DNA of 5,589 bases from CAYOID01 sp964573115 (GTDB lineage: Bacteria > Desulfobacterota > Desulfovibrionia > Desulfovibrionales > Desulfothermaceae): NCBI GenBank assembly GCA_964573115.1, contig CAZNIP010000158.1:1-5589 (forward strand), written 5' to 3'. Under the pieces are notes generated by a model that was not told where the DNA came from, did no database searches, and saw only the letters and a program-made list of their open reading frames with translations. This document shows positions 1 through 5,573 of the stretch, one piece after another. Positions within the stretch are counted from its first letter, which is position 1. Each line of letters begins with the position of its first letter. The translations under genes and the position numbers were made by a program.

Positions 1-420
1 GACACCTATGACGCCATCGTCTCTCTGGCCTGCGGGGTCGGGGTGCAGTTCACGGCTGAAACCTATATGCAGCTCCCGGTCTACCCAGGGGTGGACACCA
101 AGTTTCTCGGCGTCACTGAGGAACGGGGAGTCTGGACTGAACGCTGCCAGGCCTGCGGGCAATGCATCCTGGCTGAGACAGCCGGGATCTGTCCGGTTTC
201 CAGGTGCGCCAAACGGCTCCTGAACGGCCCCTGCGGTGGGGCCACCCAGGGACACTGCGAAATCAACCCCGAGTTGCCCTGTGCCTGGCAGCTGATCATC
301 GACCGGCTCAAGGCCCTGGACAGACTGGATGACTACGCCAAGCTCACCCCGATCAAGGACTGGTCCACTGAAAGAGCAGGTGGACCGCGAAAAGTCGTCA
401 GGGAGGATGTGCAGTCATGA
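1..420 (+). CDS. metV: MetV-like methylenetetrahydrofolate reductase C-terminal domain protein, 5'-truncated
   Basis: The gene is open from the first base of the window in frame 1 and ends at TGA 418-420, so only the last 139 codons are visible and the start lies upstream. The fragment has the marks of the MTHFR C-terminal (MetV) family: LACGVGVQ near its beginning, a CxxCxxC cluster (CQACGQC, fragment residues 49-55), then GICPVSRCAKRLLNGPCGG with further cysteines at 64, 69 and 78, and two more at 86 and 94. In acetogens such as Moorella, MetV pairs with MetF and the pair associates with HdrABC/MvhD-type electron-transfer subunits, so MetV is expected to be a cytosolic partner passing electrons to the flavin reductase. 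The cysteines probably bind metal or Fe-S; which of these cannot be told here. The gene overlaps metF by 4 nt, which supports a stoichiometric complex. The family call is firm. The symbol is by analogy. Fusion to an upstream domain cannot be excluded because the 5' end is missing. Confidence 0.85.
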   Translation, partial: DTYDAIVSLACGVGVQFTAETYMQLPVYPGVDTKFLGVTEERGVWTERCQACGQCILAETAGICPVSRCAKRLLNGPCGGATQGHCEINPELPCAWQLIIDRLKALDRLDDYAKLTPIKDWSTERAGGPRKVVREDVQS

Positions 421-1346
421 ATGTCAAGACACCGAGCAAGCTCGAAAAAATCCTGGCCGCCGGGCACATGGCGGTCACCTCTGAATGCGGCCCTCCCCGG
501 GGGAGCGACCCCGAGGCCATCACCAAAAAGGCGGAGATGATCAAAGATCATGTCGATGCCATCAACATCACCGACAACCAGACCTCGGTGACCAGGATGG
601 CCAGTCTGGCCTCCTGCATCCATCTCAAGCTCATGGGCGTGGAGCCCGTGCTCCAGATGGTCACCCGGGACCGGAACAGGATCGCCCTGCAGAGCGACAT
701 CCTGGGGGCGGCTTCCTTTGACATCAACAACATCCTCTGCCTGTCCGGGGACCACCAGAGCTTCGGCGACTGCGCCCAGGGGCAGAACGTGCACGACCTG
801 GACTCGATCCAGCTCATCCAGACGGTGCGCATGATGCGGGACGAGGGCAAGTTTCTGGGCGGCGACGAGATCAAGCGGCCGCCGCAGATGTTTGTCGGGG
901 CCGCGGCCAACCCTTTTGCCGACCCTTTTGAAATCAGGGCCGCCAGGCTGGCCAAGAAGGTGGCCGCCGGGGTGGAGTTCATCCAGACCCAGTGCATCTT
1001 CAACCTGGACAAGTTCGAGGCCTGGATGCAGCAGATCTCCGATATGGGACTGGATGACCAGGTGGCCATCCTGGCCGGGATCACCCCGTTCAAGTCCGCC
1101 GGCATGGCCAGGTTCATGGCCAAGCGGGTCCCGGGCATGGACATCCCCCAGGAGGTCGTCAAGCGCATGGCCGACACTCCCAAGGAGCAGCAGCCTGACG
1201 AGGGGATCAAGATCGCCATCGAATCCATCCAGCGCCTCAAGGAGATCAAGGGTGTCAAGGGCTTTCACATCATGGCCATCGAGTGGGAGGAAAAAGTCCC
1301 GGAGATTGCCGAAGGCGGAGGCCTGTATCCGAGACCGGAGGTCTGA
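417..1346 (+). CDS. metF: Methylenetetrahydrofolate reductase (MetF-type, MetV-associated)
   Basis: This 309-residue protein is close in length to classical bacterial MetF (about 300 aa) and should form the FAD-binding TIM barrel that interconverts 5,10-methylene-THF and 5-methyl-THF in the cytosol. Visible signatures are TSECGPPRG at 21-29, where E23 matches the catalytic glutamate of the family; NITDNQTS at 50-57; LCLSGDHQ at 108-114, with D112 at the place of the flavin-contacting aspartate; VGAAANPFADP at 160-170; and FIQTQCIF at 188-195, the strand with the conserved Gln. The start ATG (417) overlaps the metV stop in an ATGA junction and has GGGAGG at 401-406, 10 nt upstream, so this start is well supported. 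Sitting directly behind metV suggests the two-subunit enzyme that takes electrons through an Fe-S/Hdr-type partner rather than directly from NADH; that electron donor is inferred. No terminator is seen before the next gene. Confidence 0.93.
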   Translation: MNVKTPSKLEKILAAGHMAVTSECGPPRGSDPEAITKKAEMIKDHVDAINITDNQTSVTRMASLASCIHLKLMGVEPVLQMVTRDRNRIALQSDILGAASFDINNILCLSGDHQSFGDCAQGQNVHDLDSIQLIQTVRMMRDEGKFLGGDEIKRPPQMFVGAAANPFADPFEIRAARLAKKVAAGVEFIQTQCIFNLDKFEAWMQQISDMGLDDQVAILAGITPFKSAGMARFMAKRVPGMDIPQEVVKRMADTPKEQQPDEGIKIAIESIQRLKEIKGVKGFHIMAIEWEEKVPEIAEGGGLYPRPEV

Positions 1347-1388
1347 TCAGACGGGATCGGCGTGATTGACGCGTTCACTGCAAACCAC

Positions 1389-1395
1389 AAGGAGG
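1389..1395 (+). promoter_or_regulatory. Strong Shine-Dalgarno fixing the start of the receiver protein
   Basis: AAGGAGG lies 6 nt before ATG 1402, an almost ideal ribosome-binding site. It fixes the start at 1402 and argues against the in-frame TTG at 1366, which would add 12 residues (MTRSLQTTRRKD) with no homology to the receiver fold. Confidence 0.85.
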
Positions 1396-1401
1396 AAGGA
1401 C

Positions 1402-1794
1402 ATGACGGAGCAGAAAAGAGTCCTGGTTGTCGACGACGATCCTGATTTCGTGGCTATCGTCCAGAGCAAGCTGGAAAGGCTGAACTGCCTGGTTGATGTT
1501 GCCTATAACGGCGTTGAAGGCTGGGAACGGGTCAGGGAAAACACGCCCGACCTCATCGTCCTGGACGTGATGATGCCCGAGAAGGACGGCTTTCAGATGT
1601 GCAAAGAGCTCAAGCAGGACGAGGCGCACGCGGACATTCCGGTGGTCATGCTCACGGCTGTGGCCGATCACATCGCTGACACAGGGTACACCCAGTACGA
1701 CGCCATGAGCATGGAGGCCGAGGACTACATCCCCAAAGGGCCTGACTGCACCAATCAGGTCATCAACAGCGTCAAGGGCCTGCTGGAGCTTTGA
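1402..1794 (+). CDS. Stand-alone receiver-domain response regulator
   Basis: The product has 130 residues and is a single CheY-like receiver with no output domain. The acidic pocket is D11-D13 in VLVVDDDPDF, the phosphoacceptor is D55 in VLDVMMP, the switch threonine is T85 in VVMLTA, and the conserved lysine is K112. The start is ATG 1402, set by an AAGGAGG ribosome-binding site. Two features are unusual. The stretch between T85 and K112 is 27 residues against 22 in the receiver of the neighbouring NtrC-type regulator. The usual Lys-Pro after strand 5 is replaced by K-G-P (IPKGPDC). The gene follows metF by 55 nt with no obvious terminator, so it is probably cotranscribed with metVF, and it lies upstream of a histidine kinase that is a plausible phosphodonor. 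With no DNA-binding domain it must act by protein-protein contact or as a phosphate sink. The target is unknown; contact with the metabolic enzymes next door is only a guess. Confidence 0.9.
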   Translation: MTEQKRVLVVDDDPDFVAIVQSKLERLNCLVDVAYNGVEGWERVRENTPDLIVLDVMMPEKDGFQMCKELKQDEAHADIPVVMLTAVADHIADTGYTQYDAMSMEAEDYIPKGPDCTNQVINSVKGLLEL

Positions 1795-1856
1795 ACCCGG
1801 GACGGTCATGAACAACGCCCAAAACGCCGGGTTGTCCGGCCTGGCTGAGGGAAACG

Positions 1857-1916
1857 AAGGAATGGGAACGTTCTGCATGCTGAGCTGGCCAGGAGTTCCT
1901 GTTCCTTTTGTCTTTC
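1857..1916 (+). terminator. Candidate intrinsic terminator after the receiver gene
   Basis: Bases 1857-1869 (AAGGAATGGGAAC) pair with 1895-1907 (GTTCCTGTTCCTT) over 13 positions: 11 Watson-Crick pairs and two adjacent G-U wobbles (1863/1901 and 1864/1900). A T-rich run, TTTTGTCTTTC at 1906-1916, follows directly and overlaps the end of the 3' arm. It lies 62 nt after the receiver stop and would separate a metV-metF-receiver transcript from the kinase operon. The loop of 25 nt is long for an intrinsic terminator and the T-run is interrupted, so an RNA-processing element or leaky terminator is also possible. Confidence 0.45.
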
Positions 1917-2068
1917 TGGGACCCGGACCGCGGTTTCCTGCCGGACGCCCCTGACCCGTGGCGCTCTGTCCGGCGGCCTGACCATCCTTGAAGCTCACTC
2001 CCTCATCCCTCGACGGGTCACAGCTCTCTGCCCCTGAGACGCCCTCGGTCCGCGAATGGTGAAACAGC
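1917..2068 (+). other. Non-coding leader of the kinase operon
   Basis: About 150 nt without a credible gene precede the kinase. The stretch is GC-rich and holds three inverted repeats: GCCGGAC 1940-1946 with GTCCGGC 1968-1974, TGACCCGT 1952-1959 with ACGGGTCA 2013-2020, and CGGACCG 1924-1930 with CGGTCCG 2046-2052. The first two cannot form together except as a pseudoknot. A promoter for the kinase operon should lie here if the upstream terminator is real, but neither a sigma-70 pair nor a sigma-54 GG/GC element was recognised. Repeats of this length can arise by chance in GC-rich DNA. Confidence 0.35.
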
Positions 2069-3619
2069 ATGGGTGACAACCTGCAGATGAACATCGCCCT
2101 GGTTGGGGGCGGCGAGTTGACGGCCGAAGTCCTGGAAAAGACCGCCACGGAGTTCTTCGACGTCGAGAACATCCGGGCCAGGATTCTGGCCGTCTCCGAC
2201 CCTGACTCCGAGTCTCCAGGCATGGTCATGGCCCGCCGCCTCGGACTGCTCACCGTGAACGACTACTCCGACCTCTTCGACCCCTACTACGACATCGAGC
2301 TCGTCATCGTGCTTCGGCCTGAACCGGAGCTGCTCTATGACATCATCGCCGCCAGACCCAAGCACATCAGGATCATGTCCCTGCACACCTTCGCCCTGTT
2401 CTGGGAGGCCATCAACATCGAGGCCAGCAAGCTCAGGGAGAGGACCCAGGAGATCAAGGCCATCTTTGACAACATCCAGGACTTCATCCTGGTCTTCACC
2501 CCGGACATGACCATCATCGAAGCCAACAAGGCCTTTCTGGAGCAGATGGGCTTCACCCGCAAGGAAGTCATCGGGCGCAAATGCTTTGAGGTCTTTCAAC
2601 GGATCAACCGCCAGTGCCAGTGCTCCAACGGACAGGTGATCTGCCCCCTGGAAGAGGTCATCGAGCACAACGCGCCCAGCCAGCGCATCTTCCCCCGGGT
2701 CAACCGGGAGGGGAAAGTGGTCTACATCGAGGTGACCATCTATCCCATTCATGAGAAGGACGGCTCCATCACCAGGTTCATTGAAATCAGCCGGGATGTG
2801 ACCAAACGGGAAAAGACCGACGAAGAGATCAACCGCCGTCTGGAGCAGATGGTCGAGGACCGGACCAGGGAGCTGAAAAAGAGGCAGGAGGCCATCCTGC
2901 ACCAGGACAAGATGGCCTCGCTGGGCAAGCTGTCGGCCTCTGTGGTCCACGAGATCAACAACCCCATCTCCGGCATCCTGAACCTCATCCTGCTCATGAA
3001 GCGAATGACCGAAGAAGGCGGCCGGCTGGATGAACAACAGCTCGGCCAGTTCACCCGCTACCTCCAGCTCATGGAAACCGAGACCAGGCGGATCAGCAGG
3101 ATCTCCTCCAACCTGCTCTCCTTCTCCAGGGAATCCAAGCTGGAGACCTCCATCCTGAACCTGAACCAGCTCCTGGAAGACGTGCTGTTCCTGAACTCCA
3201 ACTTCCTGAAGATCAGCTCCATCAAGGTCAGCCGGGACTTCGATCATACCCTGCCGGACATCATGGCCGACGGGGAGCAGATCAAGCAGGTCTTCATGAA
3301 TCTGGTCTCCAATGCTGTTGAGGCCATGGAGCAGAAGGGCCGGGGAACCCTGACCATCACAACCGAGCACCGGGACAACTCGGTCCAGGTCAGCTTTACC
3401 GACTCCGGTCCCGGCATTCCGGAGGAACACGTCACCCGGCTGTTCGACCCCTTCTTCTCCACCAAGACCAAAGGCAAGGGCGTCGGTCTGGGGTTGTCCG
3501 TGGCCTATGGCATCGTTCAGCAGCACTGCGGTTCGATCTTTGTCGACTCCAGGGAGGGGCAGGGGACCACGATCGTGCTCAGGCTGCCCCTGAAACAGCC
3601 CAAACACAAATACGAATGA
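2069..3619 (+). CDS. Soluble histidine kinase with Rossmann-like N-terminus and Cys-rich PAS domain
   Basis: The product has 516 residues and no signal peptide or membrane segment, so it is a cytosolic sensor kinase. Residues 7-115 look like a Rossmann-type nucleotide-binding domain: a first strand MNIALVGGGELT with a glycine-rich turn, a second strand ILAVSDPDSES ending in acidic residues, and a later strand IELVIVLRPEP. Residues about 125-245 form a PAS domain with C172, C183, C185 and C192 clustered in one loop. A charged, probably coiled-coil linker (246-280) leads to HisKA with the phosphoacceptor H294 (SVVHEINNP). The HATPase follows, with the N box NLVSNAVEAM at 411-420, G1 DSGPGIP at 445-451, F box LFDPFFSTK and G2 GVGLGLS at 471-477. 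All catalytic motifs are intact. ATG 2069 has a modest GGTGA 5 nt upstream; ATG 2087, beginning exactly at MNIALVGGG, is an alternative. The stop overlaps the next regulator's start, so the two are very likely a cognate pair. The ligand is unknown; NAD(H) or redox sensing is an inference. Confidence 0.92.
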   Translation: MGDNLQMNIALVGGGELTAEVLEKTATEFFDVENIRARILAVSDPDSESPGMVMARRLGLLTVNDYSDLFDPYYDIELVIVLRPEPELLYDIIAARPKHIRIMSLHTFALFWEAINIEASKLRERTQEIKAIFDNIQDFILVFTPDMTIIEANKAFLEQMGFTRKEVIGRKCFEVFQRINRQCQCSNGQVICPLEEVIEHNAPSQRIFPRVNREGKVVYIEVTIYPIHEKDGSITRFIEISRDVTKREKTDEEINRRLEQMVEDRTRELKKRQEAILHQDKMASLGKLSASVVHEINNPISGILNLILLMKRMTEEGGRLDEQQLGQFTRYLQLMETETRRISRISSNLLSFSRESKLETSILNLNQLLEDVLFLNSNFLKISSIKVSRDFDHTLPDIMADGEQIKQVFMNLVSNAVEAMEQKGRGTLTITTEHRDNSVQVSFTDSGPGIPEEHVTRLFDPFFSTKTKGKGVGLGLSVAYGIVQQHCGSIFVDSREGQGTTIVLRLPLKQPKHKYE

Positions 3620-4974
3620 ACAGGGCCCCCATGGACAGAGCCAAGATCCTCGTCGTCGACGACGAACTCATTCTGCGGGAATCGCTCCAGGGCTGGCTGG
3701 AGCGGGACGACCATCAGGTGGAGACCGTGGCCAGCGGGGAGGAGGCCCTGGAACGCGTCCGCCAGTCCCGCTACGACATCCTCTTTCTGGACATCAAGCT
3801 TGAAGGCATGAGCGGCCTGGACGTCCTGAAAAAGGTCCGGGACATCGATCCTGACACCTCTGTGGTCATGATCACGGCCTACGGCTCGATCTCAACAGCT
3901 GTGGAGGCCATGAAGGACGGGGCCTACGACTACCTGCTCAAGCCCTTTGAACCCGAAGGGCTGTCCGTGCTCATTGAAAAGATCATGCACAACAAGGCCC
4001 AGGCCAGGGAAACCCAGTATCTGCGTGAGGAGTACAAGGACCGGACCCGGTTCGAAAACCTGATCGGGCAGTCCGAGGCCCTGCAGAAGGTCTTCGACCT
4101 CATTCAGGACGTGGCCCCTATGGAGTCCACAGTGCTCATCACCGGGGAGACCGGAACCGGCAAGGAGCTGGCCGCCAAAGCCATCCACACCCACAGCCAG
4201 CGCTGTCATGGGCCTTTTGTGGCCGTCAACTGCGGCAGCATCCCGGAACACCTCATGGAGAGCGAGCTCTTCGGCTACCAGAAAGGGGCCTTCACCGACG
4301 CCAAGACGACCAAGAAAGGCCGCCTCGAGCTGGCCTACGGCGGGACCCTCTTCCTGGACGAGATCGGGGACATCACCCCCAGGATGCAGATCGACCTGCT
4401 CCGGGTCCTGGAAGAGAAAACCTTCTACCGGGTCGGGGGCACCCAGCCCATCGAGGCCAACTTCCGGGTCATTGCCGCCACGAACAGGAACCTGGCCCAG
4501 GCGGTCAAGGACGGGTCTTTTCGGGAGGACCTCTTCTACAGGGTCAACGTCATCTCCTTTGAAATGCCCCCCCTGCGCAGGCGCAAGGACGACATTCCGC
4601 TCCTGGCCGAGCACTTCCGCTACCGTTTTGCCCAGGAGACGAACAAGGCCGTGGACTCCTTCAGCCGGGCAGCCCTGGATGAGCTCATGATCTATGAGTG
4701 GCCCGGCAACGTCCGGGAGCTGGAGAACGCTGTTGAGCGGGCTGTGGTCGTGGGCAAAGGGCGGCAGATCGGCGTGGGGGACCTGCCCATCAGTTCCGGG
4801 GCCGTTGCCTCCCAGCCTTCAGGGGGATCGCTCCAGGAGGTTGAGAAGAATCACATTCTGACCATCCTGGACCAGACCGGCTGGAATATCAAGCGCAGCG
4901 CTCACATTCTGGGCATCGACCGCTCCACCCTGTACAACAAGATGAAACGGTATGACATCACCAGGGAGCAGTGA
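3616..4974 (+). CDS. Sigma-54-dependent NtrC/AtoC-family response regulator
   Basis: The 452-residue protein has the full three-domain layout. The receiver is at about 9-125, with DDE at 15-17, phosphoacceptor D59, T87 and K109 followed by Pro. The AAA+ sigma-54 interaction domain is at about 146-370. It has Walker A GETGTGKE 177-184, Walker B GGTLFLDEIGD 242-252, putative arginine fingers in FREDLFYRV 302-310, and sensor II PGNVREL 363-369. A Fis-type helix-turn-helix spans about 410-448 (NIKRSAHILGIDRSTLYNKM). The sigma-54 contact loop is GAFTDA (224-229), one residue off the classical GAFTGA. The protein should activate sigma-54 promoters after phosphorylation by the kinase encoded just upstream, which it overlaps by 4 nt (ATGA). 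No clear ribosome-binding site precedes ATG 3616, consistent with translational coupling; ATG 3631 is an alternative start. Its target promoters are not visible in the window. Confidence 0.95.
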   Translation: MNRAPMDRAKILVVDDELILRESLQGWLERDDHQVETVASGEEALERVRQSRYDILFLDIKLEGMSGLDVLKKVRDIDPDTSVVMITAYGSISTAVEAMKDGAYDYLLKPFEPEGLSVLIEKIMHNKAQARETQYLREEYKDRTRFENLIGQSEALQKVFDLIQDVAPMESTVLITGETGTGKELAAKAIHTHSQRCHGPFVAVNCGSIPEHLMESELFGYQKGAFTDAKTTKKGRLELAYGGTLFLDEIGDITPRMQIDLLRVLEEKTFYRVGGTQPIEANFRVIAATNRNLAQAVKDGSFREDLFYRVNVISFEMPPLRRRKDDIPLLAEHFRYRFAQETNKAVDSFSRAALDELMIYEWPGNVRELENAVERAVVVGKGRQIGVGDLPISSGAVASQPSGGSLQEVEKNHILTILDQTGWNIKRSAHILGIDRSTLYNKMKRYDITREQ

Positions 4975-5534
4975 CCACGAGCATTGCAGACCGGCCGATC
5001 CTCATCTCGCCAATTGGTCCGGTTGACACCGGGGTCATCCCGCCAATTCAAAGCGCACTTGGGGATATCTTCGGCTTTCCGACCTTGATGGACAGAGTGC
5101 TTGAGGATCTGTCCTTGGCCTACCACCATGGACGTCAGCAGTTCCATTCCACAGCGATTCTGGACATGCTGGCCCAGGCCATTCCCCCGGAATGCATCAA
5201 GGTCCTTGGGATCACCGATGTGGACCTGTTCATCCCGATCCTGACCCATGTCTACGGCGAAGCCCAGTTGGGGGGAACCAGCTGTATCGTCTCCACATTC
5301 CGTCTTGATGAAGGCTGGGAACACACCTCGTCAGAACCCAGGAGCACGCAGCGTCTCGTCAAGGAAGCCGCGCACGAGCTGGGGCACACCTTCAATCTCA
5401 AACACTGCCGCGACCCCGTCTGCATCATGCACTACTGCCGCAGCCTCCATGACGTGGACCAGAAGTCCATGCACCTCTGCCGCTACTGCAGGATCCTGCT
5501 CCAGGACGAGCTCAAGCGGATGGGCCTCGGGTGA
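4971..5534 (+). CDS. amzA: Archaemetzincin-family zinc metalloprotease
   Basis: The 187-residue product matches the archaemetzincin family along its whole length. It has an N-terminal LISPIGPVD strand, then GRQQFHSTAIL at 54-64, VLGITDVDLFIP at 78-89, the GEAQLGG edge segment at 96-102, and the catalytic motif HELGHTFNLKHC at 135-146. H135, H139 and H145 should bind the catalytic zinc and E136 should be the general base. C146, C151, C170 and C173 form the second, structural zinc site. M153 in CIM is the Met-turn-like residue. The eighth position of HExxHxxGxxH, normally Gly, is Asn142, and C156 stands near where many relatives carry Ser. No signal peptide or membrane segment is seen, so the enzyme is probably cytosolic. 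The GTG start at 4971 overlaps the regulator stop in a GTGA junction, and AGGGAG lies only 2 nt upstream, so translation is probably coupled. The physiological substrate of bacterial members is not established. Confidence 0.93.
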   Translation: MTTSIADRPILISPIGPVDTGVIPPIQSALGDIFGFPTLMDRVLEDLSLAYHHGRQQFHSTAILDMLAQAIPPECIKVLGITDVDLFIPILTHVYGEAQLGGTSCIVSTFRLDEGWEHTSSEPRSTQRLVKEAAHELGHTFNLKHCRDPVCIMHYCRSLHDVDQKSMHLCRYCRILLQDELKRMGLG

Positions 5535-5542
5535 AGAAAGGT

Positions 5543-5569
5543 TTCAGCCCGGCCTCTGGCCGGGCTGAA
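5543..5569 (+). terminator. Strong GC-rich hairpin after amzA
   Basis: TTCAGCCCGGCC (5543-5554) and GGCCGGGCTGAA (5558-5569) form a perfect 12-bp stem with a 3-nt TCT loop, starting 8 nt after the amzA stop codon. The position and stability fit a transcript end. No U-tract follows on the plus strand, where the sequence is GGTCGAGGG. On the minus strand the hairpin is followed by CTTTCTTC, so it could also stop convergent transcription entering from the right. Confidence 0.65.
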
Positions 5570-5573
5570 GGTC

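Noticed and set aside
333..1268. Minus-strand open frame (311 codons) opposite metF
   Set aside because: It is an antisense shadow of a clear MetF gene, with repetitive composition and no motif. The long minus-strand frame at 3892-4614 is rejected for the same reason.
1366..1401. TTG start extending the receiver protein by 12 residues
   Set aside because: The AAGGAGG site 6 nt before ATG 1402 and the receiver fold beginning right after that ATG make 1402 the clear start.
1826..1840. Small hairpin GCCGG-GTTGT-CCGGC after the receiver gene
   Set aside because: The stem is only 5 bp and no T-run follows. It may support folding near the later terminator but is not called on its own.
1808..1954. 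Small plus-strand ORF of 48 codons starting 13 nt after the receiver stop
   Set aside because: The Shine-Dalgarno is weak, codon use drifts from that of its neighbours in the second half, no motif is recognised, and it runs through the candidate terminator stem. Conservation in relatives would revive it.
1959..1975. TGGCGCTCTGTCCGGC as a sigma-54 -24/-12 promoter
   Set aside because: The TGGC part fits, but there is no TTGC-like -12 element at the required spacing. A second candidate, TGGCCAGGAGTTCCT at 1887-1901, fails for the same reason.
1988..2016. TTGAAG as a sigma-70 -35 box for the kinase operon
   Set aside because: No AT-rich -10 hexamer is found at 16-18 nt; the corresponding position is GC-rich (CGACGG).
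1375..2253. Minus-strand open frame spanning the receiver gene and the intergenic gap
   Set aside because: Most of it lies antisense to the receiver and the kinase start, and no recognisable domain or ribosome-binding site supports it.
2018..3607. Long minus-strand open frame (529 codons) opposite the kinase
   Set aside because: It mirrors a kinase gene with all catalytic motifs. Its translation is low-complexity (rich in D, G, L, V) and shows no recognisable domain, as expected from G/C-biased third codon positions on the opposite strand.
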